64,000 nucleotides of DNA, from NCBI GenBank assembly GCA_900230115.1, contig LT907983.1, positions 1,860,001 to 1,924,000 on the forward strand, given 5' to 3'. Both the position numbers and the translations under genes were made by a program. The notes under the pieces are model-generated. The model was not told the DNA's origin. It saw only the letters and a list, made by a program, of their open reading frames with translations, and did not search any database. Shown piece by piece: positions 39,770 through 49,607 of this stretch (within the stretch, counting starts at the first letter, position 1; the number at the start of each line of letters is the position of its first letter). Origin of the DNA: Spirosomataceae bacterium TFI 002 (GTDB taxonomy: Bacteria; Bacteroidota; Bacteroidia; Cytophagales; Spirosomataceae).

Positions 39770-41985
39770 TTCTTCACTGGAGCAGCATCCACTGGGGCAC
39801 TTATCACTCCTAAATACCTCCCCATCCAATAAGGTAAAAGCCAAATATCACCTGCACTATTTTCCGATACACCGTTTCCGCCTTGACGGTCCAAATTAAA
39901 CATATTACCATTGTGTCTTTGAATTGGCCTCTCATCTGGTGGAAGTACTTCTTTGGTGGTTTGCTTTCTGAAATTTGGCTCCAACAATTCGATATCTTTT
40001 CGGTGACTGTTACTAATGTCCCAATTTATCAGGTCGATTGGGTGTTCTTGTAAATACCAAACTGCTTCCTCCAAATCAAAATCAGAAGTATTGGTCAAGG
40101 CTGTGAAAATATTCCAAGCTCCTTCTTTTTCTGGTCTTTCTGCCTCCCAATGATCAATAATAGCCCTTTTGTATTTTTCACGTAAGGTTTCGTCAAAAGC
40201 ATAGCGGTATAATCCCCAATAACCCAAAAAGTACATTTCATCGTCGGAGTGATTCCAAGAATCAGACAGCAATTTACTCTTATCATTGTCATTGTCGTTC
40301 GCTTTACCAATTTCCTCCATTGGTCTCAATAGGTTTTCCAAATAACCGAATTTGTACATGAGCTCCATGGCTTTCTCTTTATATTTCTCCTTTTGGGTGA
40401 AATGATAAGCTGTTTGTAACATGGCGATAATGTTGGACGAATTAAGTTTTCTATCCCCAATATTGGTAGGAAATGAATTGACATAGTCAGGATTCCATTT
40501 TCCCCAAAGTGTGGGTTTTCCGTCAAAATCAATCAAGTACATATCGTTCTTTACAATGTGCGACATCAAAGTATCTATTAAGGCTATCGACCTCTTTTTC
40601 ATTTCTTGATCAGGAATCAACTCGGCAATGGCACCAAAAGCGAAAATATGACCAATTACTTCATCGCTACTAGTCGTTGATTTCCAATCCCATTCAGGAT
40701 CAGGTGCATGTTGCCAACGCTCAGGATCATGAAGTTTCTCAATAAATCCCCTACGCTCAAAAGAACGAGAAGGAAAACCAGGAACTGGATTAATGGTATA
40801 AAGCCTTTCCATGGCATCCAATGATTCTCTTAGATTCAATAAAGCTTCAGGACTTTTTGTAGTGGCGTATTTGAAGATCTCACCACCCATGTACATGGTC
40901 GTCCATAGGCCATCATTGTCAGAATCTGAAAGGTAGCCTGTAGCAATATTTCCCTTTTCCATGTGACTAAGCGAGGCATTGAAACCATTACGGATATGCC
41001 TGCTACGCACTTGCTTATCAAAAAAGTTAGCCTTTTCTTCAAGCGTCATTTTTTTGAAACAGATTTGACCCAATCCAGCCTCGGTCAAGATAAGCATTGA
41101 ATTGTCGGGTCCTTCAGAAATATGAACTACGCTATTGCTTGGTAACCATCGCTCACCATTGTAGTAATCGAATTTTCCATCACTACGTTTGGCAAAAGCA
41201 CCGTTTTTTGACCCAAACCATATTTTTTCACCCGAAACCTTCACTGCTGTGATTTCGGTGACGGGCAGTTTTTGTTGTAAAACGCCTTGCTTTTTGGTAG
41301 CTGTATTGAATTCAAAGTAACCATTGTTTGTACCCACAATAAGGCTGTTGCCTTTCAGATCAAATGCCGTAAAACCCTTTCCCTTAAGGACGCTAGAAAG
41401 GGAATTTGTTTTAACTGAATAAGCAGCAATAGTTTTTTGACCCAAAATCCAAAACTTATTGGACGACGCCTGAAATTTAATAGCTATCACCACATCGTTT
41501 GCTAAAGCACCTTTCCACAAGGTTTGAGAGTTTTTTACAAAGTGCAGATTTTGCTTATCCGATATCAAATAACCAAAATCGTCGCCTGCTTCAAAAATAG
41601 AAGCCTGTGGCAAATTGTGTTTAGAAAATAAGCTGCCTGCCCATGCATTACTTAGCACCGCTTGGTTATCTAATAACACGAATTGATTCTTATCCACCCC
41701 AAGTGCTGCGATTTTCTTGTTTTCTAGCGTGTGATAGGTCTTATCTTCTACAAAAGTACCAGGGTATAAAAACTGCCCATCATAAGGAGTCATTACACCG
41801 CTTTCGGTATAAACTTTTATGTTCCCATTCCTGTCGGAAAATGAATTTTTGAATTTCCCTTCTCCATAAAACTTTATGCTGTAATCTTGCCAAAAGGGTT
41901 TGTCTTGATAAATAGGCTGTTTGCTCTGGGCGAACGAAACATTTAAATAAAGACCGAATGCGAAAAACAAAAAGAATGCTTTCAT
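39766..41985 (-). CDS. Secreted two-domain protein: beta-propeller plus alpha-barrel, function unknown
   Basis: This 739-residue protein has a signal peptide (MKAFFLFFAFGLYLN...FAQ). Residues about 30-320 carry short beta-rich repeats like two-component-type propeller blades (IWFGSKNGAF, LIVGTNNGYFEF). Residues about 330-720 are helix-rich with aromatic and acidic motifs (DSDNDGLWTTMYMGG, GFPSRSF, SDEVIGH, WKSTTSS, GRYLGV), suggesting an (alpha/alpha)6 barrel as in many glycoside hydrolases and lyases. I do not recognise the family and assign no reaction. It is tightly packed in the operon, 5 bp after the sialidase-like gene and overlapping the YidR-like gene by 4 bp. It therefore probably acts on the same substrate. 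Confidence 0.75.
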   Translation of the reverse strand: MKAFFLFFAFGLYLNVSFAQSKQPIYQDKPFWQDYSIKFYGEGKFKNSFSDRNGNIKVYTESGVMTPYDGQFLYPGTFVEDKTYHTLENKKIAALGVDKNQFVLLDNQAVLSNAWAGSLFSKHNLPQASIFEAGDDFGYLISDKQNLHFVKNSQTLWKGALANDVVIAIKFQASSNKFWILGQKTIAAYSVKTNSLSSVLKGKGFTAFDLKGNSLIVGTNNGYFEFNTATKKQGVLQQKLPVTEITAVKVSGEKIWFGSKNGAFAKRSDGKFDYYNGERWLPSNSVVHISEGPDNSMLILTEAGLGQICFKKMTLEEKANFFDKQVRSRHIRNGFNASLSHMEKGNIATGYLSDSDNDGLWTTMYMGGEIFKYATTKSPEALLNLRESLDAMERLYTINPVPGFPSRSFERRGFIEKLHDPERWQHAPDPEWDWKSTTSSDEVIGHIFAFGAIAELIPDQEMKKRSIALIDTLMSHIVKNDMYLIDFDGKPTLWGKWNPDYVNSFPTNIGDRKLNSSNIIAMLQTAYHFTQKEKYKEKAMELMYKFGYLENLLRPMEEIGKANDNDNDKSKLLSDSWNHSDDEMYFLGYWGLYRYAFDETLREKYKRAIIDHWEAERPEKEGAWNIFTALTNTSDFDLEEAVWYLQEHPIDLINWDISNSHRKDIELLEPNFRKQTTKEVLPPDERPIQRHNGNMFNLDRQGGNGVSENSAGDIWLLPYWMGRYLGVISAPVDAAPVKK

Positions 41986-41990
41986 TATAA

Positions 41991-43190
41991 TTAGTTTGAG
42001 ATTTTTGAAGGATTAATAACCACGTATTTTATTGATTTTGTATCACCATCCAAATGATAGGAATAGGTAATATGCAAGAGTCCATCTTGGCTTTGGATAA
42101 GACTTGGGTAAGAAAAACTACCTTTTTGAGTTTCGTCATTTTCAAGGAAAGTCTTCCATTTCCAAGATTTGCCTTCATCATCGGATAAATAAAGACTTAA
42201 TTGACTTCTACCATCAGGAAGTATATTACCAATAAATGCCCATCGGCCATCTTTTAGCACCAAAAGCTCTACACTTGCAGTATTGGGCATTTCTGTTTTT
42301 ATGCTGCTAGTCCAAGATTCTCCTAGGTCTGAAGATTCACTGTACTGAACTCGTGGAGGATAATCTCCACTATCTCGCATTAAGGCGACAATGTTTCCAT
42401 TCTTCTTCTGAACAATCGCTGGCTGAATTGGTCCACGACCTACTAAAGGTAGGCTTGGTTTCCATGATGTTCCCTTATCCATAGAAATGGCCATGAGCGA
42501 CATATTATACCCATCGGAATATAGAGGAAGCACAATACGACCATTGTCCATCAGGAGCGGTTTTATGCGAGTCATCCAGCCAATACTTCTCTTGGTGTCG
42601 TCTGCACTTGCAGCAACTATCATTTCGTCGTATTTAGGTGCATAAGCGGACCATCCTTTGCCACTTGGAGGCTGCATTTTCATTTTCAATGCGACCTCAT
42701 TAGCAAAGCTGTCATCTGGTTTCAATAATATATTGTCTTGCCAGTTCCAATTGGGCGGCCCAGGCTTCAAGTAATCGGTAGCCGTTTTATACCTTAATAT
42801 GGATTGCTCCCATTTATTGGCCTGAACAGCGATCCAAACCAAGAAGAGTTTATTGTCCTGATTAAGAAAAAGCACTGGATTACAGTCTGGAATGTTAGGG
42901 GTATCTGCCATTGGAAATGGATCACTCCATTTGCTTTCTCCTTTTTTTAACCTAGCACCCATTAATTGTACATCGTCCGACTTGCGTTCACCACTCCCAT
43001 AAAACCAAACAACCAAAAAGTCACCATTGGGCAGACCAACTATACTACTAGAGTGTACGTGTTTTGATTGAAGCGGAAAAATAAGCCCTGACTTTACCAA
43101 AGCTTCTGTGCTATTGATATTTTCCTGAGCAAAAGCTGTAACAGTAAATAGAAAAGCTAAAACAGAAATCCACTTTTTATTTATGATCAT
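41991..43190 (-). CDS. Sialidase-like (BNR repeat) secreted protein
   Basis: This 399-residue protein has a signal peptide (MIINKKWISVLAFLFTVTAFAQ). Three Asp-boxes of the sialidase fold are visible: SMDKGTSW, SSDLGESW and SDDEGKSW. A further GLPNGDFLVVWFYGSGER opening segment is characteristic of the exo-alpha-sialidase-like six-bladed propeller. Many members of this superfamily in Bacteroidota are not true sialidases but act on other acidic sugars, so activity on sialic acid is unproven. It is the first gene of the operon leading to an aldolase of the N-acetylneuraminate lyase family. It is transcribed divergently from the ECF sigma gene across a 425-bp gap. Confidence 0.8.
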   Translation of the reverse strand: MIINKKWISVLAFLFTVTAFAQENINSTEALVKSGLIFPLQSKHVHSSSIVGLPNGDFLVVWFYGSGERKSDDVQLMGARLKKGESKWSDPFPMADTPNIPDCNPVLFLNQDNKLFLVWIAVQANKWEQSILRYKTATDYLKPGPPNWNWQDNILLKPDDSFANEVALKMKMQPPSGKGWSAYAPKYDEMIVAASADDTKRSIGWMTRIKPLLMDNGRIVLPLYSDGYNMSLMAISMDKGTSWKPSLPLVGRGPIQPAIVQKKNGNIVALMRDSGDYPPRVQYSESSDLGESWTSSIKTEMPNTASVELLVLKDGRWAFIGNILPDGRSQLSLYLSDDEGKSWKWKTFLENDETQKGSFSYPSLIQSQDGLLHITYSYHLDGDTKSIKYVVINPSKISN

Positions 43191-43615
43191 TTAATTCAAA
43201 ATTACTTGTTCAGTTTGACCTTAATACTCGCATTTTAATATTTGGTACTATCGCAAAATCTGAAAAGTATGGATTTCTTTTAAAAAATAGCAATTCAAAT
43301 TGTTCCGCGTGTTAATATTCTATTAAGAAAAATTAATGCTTTTGACCACAAAATTAAATTTTCCAACTTTTGCGTGATTTGAGGTTTTATTTACGCATTA
43401 TGCGAATACTACTGCCCTAAATTGCGGCTATATTTATTTGAAATTTAAAAATAGCAACTTTTTTCAACCTTATAATCAGGCATTTATTTAAAATAAATTA
43501 ATTTACTTCTGTCGATTTTGTAAATTAGAAAACAAAGAAAATGCCAGTCCACCAATAGCAATTTTAGAAGATTTTTTTGAACCATTACAGTCTTTAATTA
43601 TAAATGTAAACAGCT
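43191..43615 (+). other. AT-rich divergent intergenic region
   Basis: This 425-bp gap separates the sialidase operon (- strand) from the ECF sigma gene (+ strand). It must contain both promoters. The only clear structure is an 11-bp palindrome, CGCATTATGCG, at 43394-43404. No gene or clear promoter consensus was recognised. Confidence 0.5.
43394..43404. promoter_or_regulatory. Palindrome CGCATTATGCG (possible operator)
   Basis: A perfect 5-1-5 palindrome stands out in AT-rich DNA midway between divergent genes. It could bind a dimeric regulator of either operon. There is no second copy in the window to support it. Confidence 0.3.
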
Positions 43616-44158
43616 ATGGAACCTATAAATGATATCATCAAGAAAATGACCGATGGCGATGCTCATGCTATGACCAAGCTATATGATTATTATCGAGAAC
43701 CTGGAATTCGGTTTATCACTTCTATCGTAAAAGATAAAGAGGAGGCCGAAAATATGCTTCAAGAGATATTTATTAAAATATGGACACGTAGAGATCAAAT
43801 CAACCCTGAGCTCAACTTCAAGGCATATTTTTTTACTTGCTTAAAAAACATGGCTTTTGACCATTTGAAAAAGTTGGACAAAAACCAGCAAATGAAAACG
43901 CAATACTTACATAGTATAGAAGAGAACTACGACCAAAATAATGAAATAGAAGAAGTAAAAGTCAATAAGCTCCTTCATGCGATGTCTACTCTTCCCAAAA
44001 AACGCAAAATGATTTTGGAGCTTATAGTGGAGGAAGGAAAGTCGTATCAGGAAATTGCAGAAATAATGAGCATTTCAAAAAATACGGTGAAAAACCAGCT
44101 CGTAAAAGCAAAGAAGTTTCTAAAAAGTAGTGTAGATTTAGCTGCCGTATATAGATAA
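43616..44158 (+). CDS. ECF sigma factor (FecI-like, SusC-associated type)
   Basis: This 180-residue RNA polymerase sigma factor has a region 2 at about residues 20-85 (LYDYY, then ENMLQEIFIKIW and LKNMAFDHLKK). Region 4 lies at about 120-170 (LPKKRKMILELIVEEGKSYQEIA, then SISKNTVKNQL). This size and pattern is typical of Bacteroidota ECF sigma factors that drive SusC/SusD operons under control of a FecR-type anti-sigma factor. The SusC gene follows 294 bp downstream, but no full FecR gene is present in the window. The only candidate is the 66-residue ORF at 52325. It may therefore be controlled by a remote or truncated anti-sigma factor. Confidence 0.92.
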   Translation: MEPINDIIKKMTDGDAHAMTKLYDYYREPGIRFITSIVKDKEEAENMLQEIFIKIWTRRDQINPELNFKAYFFTCLKNMAFDHLKKLDKNQQMKTQYLHSIEENYDQNNEIEEVKVNKLLHAMSTLPKKRKMILELIVEEGKSYQEIAEIMSISKNTVKNQLVKAKKFLKSSVDLAAVYR

Positions 44159-44191
44159 GAAACAGCACCCAAAAAGGGTCAAATCTTAAGT

Positions 44192-44208
44192 GAGTAATAC
44201 TATTACTC
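44192..44208. promoter_or_regulatory. 17-bp palindrome GAGTAATACTATTACTC (possible operator)
   Basis: A perfect 8-1-8 palindrome lies 33 bp after the sigma factor gene and about 240 bp before the SusC start. It is too tight to form a hairpin loop, so a protein-binding site is more likely than a terminator. The rest of the 294-bp gap shows a 9-T tract at 44398-44406 and no gene. Confidence 0.35.
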
Positions 44209-44452
44209 CGTGCATTCCTCTCAAATAATCAAGTCTGTATTATTTTACAATTCGAATTTCCCACAAAATTCGCAAATGACTTATATGTAGTCGTTTACTC
44301 CCAATGCCCATTAGGCACACCAAAGATTTAGAATTTCGAAGTCCATTTATTTCTCGATTCTAAAAAACAAATTTTTTATTCCTGAAAAGGAGTAGTCTTT
44401 TTTTTTACTATCGAAGTATTAGGAGTACAAACAAACTTAAATCTTAACTTTT

Positions 44453-47400
44453 ATGAAACAACGCTCTACTCATTCTTACGTTTTGCGGCGTTTATTTTTT
44501 ACAGCCGCAATCTTTGGTCTTTGTTTTTCTACTGTGTGGGCACAAAATCGAACCGTGACTGGTAGAGTTACGGCAAGCGAAGATGGCTCGTCAGTTCCCG
44601 GTGTTAATGTGGTCTTAAAAGGTACTACCACAGGAACCACTACAAATGCCACCGGAAATTATTCTATTGATGTAAAAGGAAACAATGATATCCTTATCGT
44701 ATCATTTGTGGGCTATATGTCGCAAGAAATACCGGTCGGTAGCAGAAGTGTAGTAAACATTGAATTAGCATTAAACGCATCGACTTTAAATGAAGTCGTA
44801 GTGACAGCATTAGGTATCAAAAGAGAAGAAAAATCTCTTGGGTATTCTGTTGGGAAAATTGACGGTAAAGACATGAACCGGGTTACCCAAGAAAATGTCT
44901 TGAACGGCATGTCAGGCAAAGTAGCAGGTGTGGCTATCAATTCAACAGGAGGAACAGGTTCTTCTGTAAGTATGGTTATACGCGGAGCCACATCTCTTTC
45001 AAATGACAATCAACCTTTATTCGTTATTGATGGAGTACCTATTATCAACTCCTTAAATAATGTGACTGAGTTGGGTAAAGACAACAAAGTGGATTACGGA
45101 AATGCCATTTCTGATTTAAATACCGACAATATTGAAAGTATCTCTGTATTGAAAGGACCAAGTGCAGCAGCTTTGTATGGCTCTAGAGCAGGTAATGGAG
45201 TTGTAATCATTACAACTAAAAATGGTTCTAATTCTAAAAAAATGACAGTCAATTTAACTACTAATACGGTTTTTGACAATCCATACAAGTTTTTGAATAT
45301 GCATTCAAAATTTGCAACTGGTATATTACCATTTACTCCAGACAACAACCCTTATCCGGGTGGAGTATTGTATATAGATGAAGGCTCTGCAGGAGGCGTG
45401 GGACCAGAATTGGACAAAGGTTACAATGCCATTCAGTGGAATAGCCCTAGAGACGCCAATGGTAACCCTATTCCTAGTCCTTTGGTTTCTCATCCAAATA
45501 ATGTTAAAAACTTTGTACAAACAGGAATTACCACTACAAATGGTGTTTCGATAGCCAATAGCAATGATGCTATCTCTTATAGAATTTCATATTCTAATAT
45601 GATCAATAGAGGTATCATTCCAAACTCTGACCTTTTCAAAAACTCATTGGCAGTTAACACTTCAATGAAGCTTTCAAATAAATTGAGATTGAGCACTGCT
45701 ATTGATTTGAGCCGTAACAATTCTAATAACCGTCCTGCAAACGAAAGAGGTACTAACCCATTACAATGGGCATATGCAGTTTCCCCTCATATTGATATTC
45801 TTGAAATGAAAGATTATTGGATGTCTGGTCAAGAGGGACTTCAGCAAAAAACGCAAGCGAATGGAGACTACAACAACCCATATTTCTTAGCACATGAAGT
45901 CAACAACTCATTCGAGAGAAATAGGCTTTTTGGAAACCTTAAACTTGACTATCAATTAACCCCAAACCTGAATTTAATGGCCAGGTATGCTCTAGATAGC
46001 TATGACGAAACTAGAGAAACCAAAATTGGAAATAGTTACACTGGTGAACCTCGTGGTGCATATGGAATCGTTAATTTAGGCAGGTTAGAGCGAAATATTG
46101 ATTTCCTTGCTACTTATTCTAAAAATCTTAAAGATTTTTCTGTTACTATCTCTGGTGGTGGTAATGCTAGAAATCAAGAATATACTGATTTGAGTAATTC
46201 AAGTAGGAGTGGAACAGGACTTGTTATACCTGGTCTTTATTCTCTGCAAAATATAGCCCCAGCAAATCTAAATTATTTCAGTAGCCTTTCTCGAAAAGTA
46301 GTATATAGTGCGTACGGTATTGCCAATTTAGGCTTTAAGGATATACTCTATCTTGACCTTACAGCAAGAAACGATTGGTCAAGTACTTTACCAGTAGCAA
46401 ACAGGTCTTATTTCTATCCTTCTGCTTCTTTAAGTTTCTTGGTTAATGAGTTGTTCCCTGTTTCTTCCAATACAATCAATATGTTGAAACTAAGAGCTGG
46501 TGTTGCACAAGTTGGTAATGATACTAATCCTTATAGTTTATTGAATACATTGGACAATAACGAAGCCTGGGGAGGTGTAACTCGCTTGTCAAAATCAGGA
46601 ACTATCCTTTTACCTGATTTGAAACCAGAAATTGCAACTTCATATGAAATGGGAGTAGATGCTACCTTGTTTCTTAACAAATTAAGATTTTCTGGAACAT
46701 ACTACGTAGTTGAAAACCGTAACCAAATTATTCCTACAAAATTGCCTTCTTCTACGGGTTATACTTCGAAGAATATCAATGCTGGGCTATTGGTTAGTAA
46801 AGGAATTGAATTGTCACTTGGTGGTACTCCATTTGAGCGAAATGGCTGGAGACTTGACGTGACTACAAACTTCTATAAGAACTCTACCACAATTAAAAGT
46901 CTATCAGATGGTTTACCTTTCTACACTTTATGGACAGATGCAAAAGGTGGAGCTTGGACATATGTAGGAGAGAAAATTGGAGATATTTATGACCGCGAGT
47001 TGGTAACAGTTAAAGATCAAAACTCCCCATATTACGGATACCCTATCTTAGACTCTGACGGCTCATGGCAGGACATAAGTGCTTCAAATACAAAAACGAA
47101 AATAGGTAACTTCAATGCTGACTTTATTCTAGGAATGCAAACCTCACTTAACTACAAAAGATTTAGTCTTAATATGACATTCGATTGGAGAAATGGTGGT
47201 GATTTTATTTCTCAAACATATCGATATGGAGAGTCTGACCTGAAATCTCAAAGGTTTTTGGATAACTTGATTAATCCTAATGGTTTAAGTGGTGATGCTC
47301 TAAGAGACTATCTCGTAGCAAATGAGGATGACTTGATACGAGTGAATGGCAACAATTTTCATATTGTAGGTGGACCAACTGCGGAATATGGTGGTTATCC

Positions 47401-47848
47401 ATTTGAATACGGAGGAAATACCTACGCATATGGTGTCTTTAATCCTGGAGTTTTGGCACAATACGATGCTGAAGGTCAAATATCAGGCTATACCGAAAAC
47501 TTAGGAGGACCTGGAACTAAGATTATTCCATACGGCGACAACTACCCTTGGAGTTTTTCAAAAGCAGCATTATTTGATGCTTCATTTATAAAAATGAGAG
47601 AAATATCTTTTGCATATGATTTGTCTGGGCCAAAGATTAAAAAGGCTGGAATTCAAAATGCATATCTGTCTGTATACAGCCGAAACATCATTCTTTGGAC
47701 TGCGGCTAAAATTGGAATTGATCCAGAAATGGCTTTCCAACCACAATCTAACCCACAGGCTGGTTCTCAATTTAAGCAAGGAATAGAGAGGTACAACGTA
47801 ACCCCATGGGTGATCCCAGTAGGAGTTAAACTGAATTTGACATTTTAA
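44453..47848 (+). CDS. SusC/RagA-family TonB-dependent outer membrane transporter
   Basis: This 1,131-residue protein has a signal peptide (about 1-31, ending VWAQ). A carboxypeptidase-regulatory-like domain follows (about 33-115: VTGRVTASEDGSSVPGVNV), ending in the NEVVVTALG TonB-box region typical of SusC proteins. The plug domain (about 120-260) has the SusC hallmarks PLFVIDGVPI and LKGPSAAALYGSRAGNGVVIITTK. The rest is a 22-strand barrel ending in a C-terminal Phe (KLNLTF), needed for outer membrane assembly. It imports oligomers together with the SusD lipoprotein 18 bp downstream. Length and motifs fit the family well. The substrate is unknown. The neighbouring ceramidase-like and hydrolase genes suggest a glycolipid or decorated glycan. 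Confidence 0.95.
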   Translation: MKQRSTHSYVLRRLFFTAAIFGLCFSTVWAQNRTVTGRVTASEDGSSVPGVNVVLKGTTTGTTTNATGNYSIDVKGNNDILIVSFVGYMSQEIPVGSRSVVNIELALNASTLNEVVVTALGIKREEKSLGYSVGKIDGKDMNRVTQENVLNGMSGKVAGVAINSTGGTGSSVSMVIRGATSLSNDNQPLFVIDGVPIINSLNNVTELGKDNKVDYGNAISDLNTDNIESISVLKGPSAAALYGSRAGNGVVIITTKNGSNSKKMTVNLTTNTVFDNPYKFLNMHSKFATGILPFTPDNNPYPGGVLYIDEGSAGGVGPELDKGYNAIQWNSPRDANGNPIPSPLVSHPNNVKNFVQTGITTTNGVSIANSNDAISYRISYSNMINRGIIPNSDLFKNSLAVNTSMKLSNKLRLSTAIDLSRNNSNNRPANERGTNPLQWAYAVSPHIDILEMKDYWMSGQEGLQQKTQANGDYNNPYFLAHEVNNSFERNRLFGNLKLDYQLTPNLNLMARYALDSYDETRETKIGNSYTGEPRGAYGIVNLGRLERNIDFLATYSKNLKDFSVTISGGGNARNQEYTDLSNSSRSGTGLVIPGLYSLQNIAPANLNYFSSLSRKVVYSAYGIANLGFKDILYLDLTARNDWSSTLPVANRSYFYPSASLSFLVNELFPVSSNTINMLKLRAGVAQVGNDTNPYSLLNTLDNNEAWGGVTRLSKSGTILLPDLKPEIATSYEMGVDATLFLNKLRFSGTYYVVENRNQIIPTKLPSSTGYTSKNINAGLLVSKGIELSLGGTPFERNGWRLDVTTNFYKNSTTIKSLSDGLPFYTLWTDAKGGAWTYVGEKIGDIYDRELVTVKDQNSPYYGYPILDSDGSWQDISASNTKTKIGNFNADFILGMQTSLNYKRFSLNMTFDWRNGGDFISQTYRYGESDLKSQRFLDNLINPNGLSGDALRDYLVANEDDLIRVNGNNFHIVGGPTAEYGGYPFEYGGNTYAYGVFNPGVLAQYDAEGQISGYTENLGGPGTKIIPYGDNYPWSFSKAALFDASFIKMREISFAYDLSGPKIKKAGIQNAYLSVYSRNIILWTAAKIGIDPEMAFQPQSNPQAGSQFKQGIERYNVTPWVIPVGVKLNLTF

Positions 47849-47866
47849 ACTATTAAAATTAAAATC

Positions 47867-49501
47867 ATGAAAAATAAAATTATCATAACCTTGTTCATTT
47901 TGATGGGCACATTCTTCTCTTGCGAAGACTTGACCGAAGTGAATAATAATCCAAATGGTGTTCAGCCGGATTTGGTAAACCCAAACCTGATAATGCCAAC
48001 AGTCCTTACTGAGTCAGCTAAAATGTATCTAAACTATGGCTATCAAGACATAGCTGGTGTAGTACAGCATACTCAAAAAGACGCTTGGTCATCTGGTCAT
48101 AATGACTATGATTGGGGTGGAAATCAAAGTTGGAGTAGCCACTACGACATACTTAGAAACAACGCTTTATTCTACGATCGTGCAGTAGCTTTAAACCTAG
48201 AGTTTCACCAAGGAGTTGCATTGGTAATGAAAGCCTTTAATTTCGGCCTTATTACCGACTTATGGGGTGATGCTCCTTATACGAATGCACTAAAAGGAGA
48301 AGAAGGCGGCACTGCTAATATCCTTCCAGAATTTGATAGCCAAGAAGTCATTTACATGGGTATCATTGCTGATTTAGAAAAAGCTAATACATTGCTTTCA
48401 AAGCCTAAAAGTGAATACACAAGCATTATTGACAACGTGGATGTTTTTTACGGAGGAAATCCTGCAAAGTGGAGAAAAATGGCAAACTCTCTAGCTTTAC
48501 GTTATTACATGCGTATCTCTTCTAAAAAACCAGAAGCTGCTAAAGCTGGAATTGAGAAAATAGTAAGTAATGCAGCAACATACCCAATTATTACTTCTAA
48601 CTCAGACGATGCTACCATGAGTTTCCCAGGTACTAGTGATGCTACCTCTTGGCCAGCAAATGCGGTTTACGATGCAAGTGGAAGCAATTACAGAAGATTG
48701 AAAATGTCTGCAACATTTGTAAAAGCACTACAAGTTTTAAAAGATCCTAGACTAGCTGTATGGGCAAATAAAGTGGAGGTTCCATTGGTTGTAGATGCTA
48801 CATTACCAGCAGGAACAGACATGATTGTTAATGGAAAAAGAATGTTATCGCCAGACAAAGTGGGTAATACAGTTGTTGATACAAATCCAGATTACGTTGG
48901 TCTACCTCCTAGCTTTTCTGCCTTACCATCGGCTTATAACCTCAACCCTACTCCAGGTCAAACATCTTACAATCCACATGTTTCGTTTTTGAATAGCATG
49001 TATAAGCAAGCAACTGGTCCGCTTTTGAAAGCAAGATTAATATCTGCAGCTGAAGTAAACTTCATTTTGGCAGAAGCAGCTATAAAAGGATGGTCAGTAG
49101 GTGATGCAAAAACCTTTTACGAAGCAGGCGTATCTGCCTCAATGTCAACTTGGGGAACTGGTAATATGACAAGTACCTATTTGGCAAATGAAGGTGTGGC
49201 ATTTAACAACACTCTGAAACAAGTAATAGAGCAAAAATGGATTGCTAGTTGGACAGGAGCCACTGAAGCGTGGTTCGATTACAGAAGAACAGGCTTACCT
49301 GAGCTAAAAGCTGGACCAGCTGCTAAAAGACAAGCACTTCCGCTCCGTTTTTACTATATGCAAGATGAATTGAATATCAATAAAGCAAATGCTCAAGCTG
49401 CTCTCAATAAGCTTGAAGTAACTAATTTTTCACAAGCCGATGAAAAAAATAGCCCATGGTCCAAGTCTTGGTTGATCCAAGGTACTGGCAAACCGTGGTA
49501 A
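47867..49501 (+). CDS. SusD/RagB-family substrate-binding outer membrane lipoprotein
   Basis: This 544-residue lipoprotein has a lipobox ending at Cys 19 (FFSC). The N-terminal segment (LTEVNNNPNG...PTVLTES), the helix-rich TPR-like body and the C-terminal EQKWIASWTGATEAWFDYRRTGLP segment are typical of the SusD-like_2 group (Pfam PF12771). Such proteins form the lid over the SusC channel and capture substrate at the cell surface. It is in one operon with the SusC gene and is followed by a strong hairpin, after which the ceramidase-like gene begins. Substrate specificity cannot be inferred from the sequence. Confidence 0.93.
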   Translation: MKNKIIITLFILMGTFFSCEDLTEVNNNPNGVQPDLVNPNLIMPTVLTESAKMYLNYGYQDIAGVVQHTQKDAWSSGHNDYDWGGNQSWSSHYDILRNNALFYDRAVALNLEFHQGVALVMKAFNFGLITDLWGDAPYTNALKGEEGGTANILPEFDSQEVIYMGIIADLEKANTLLSKPKSEYTSIIDNVDVFYGGNPAKWRKMANSLALRYYMRISSKKPEAAKAGIEKIVSNAATYPIITSNSDDATMSFPGTSDATSWPANAVYDASGSNYRRLKMSATFVKALQVLKDPRLAVWANKVEVPLVVDATLPAGTDMIVNGKRMLSPDKVGNTVVDTNPDYVGLPPSFSALPSAYNLNPTPGQTSYNPHVSFLNSMYKQATGPLLKARLISAAEVNFILAEAAIKGWSVGDAKTFYEAGVSASMSTWGTGNMTSTYLANEGVAFNNTLKQVIEQKWIASWTGATEAWFDYRRTGLPELKAGPAAKRQALPLRFYYMQDELNINKANAQAALNKLEVTNFSQADEKNSPWSKSWLIQGTGKPW

Positions 49502-49521
49502 GAATTTAGTTTAATAAATAT

Positions 49522-49560
49522 AATTGGTGGCCTGACCACTTGAAGGCCGCCAATTTTTTT
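49522..49560 (+). terminator. Rho-independent terminator after the SusCD pair
   Basis: A 12-bp stem (one G-U pair) with arms 49522-49533 and 49544-49555 and a 10-base loop runs directly into a T-run. Partial read-through into the downstream genes is possible and would lower their expression relative to SusC/SusD. Confidence 0.85.
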
Positions 49561-49607
49561 ACCCTCATACCACATCAAACTCTTGAATCCATAAATTCTA
49601 CTTTTTA

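Noticed and set aside
44398-44406. Nine-T tract upstream of SusC considered as a phase-variable promoter spacer
   Set aside because: No promoter elements could be placed on both sides of it, and T tracts of this length are common in AT-rich intergenic DNA.
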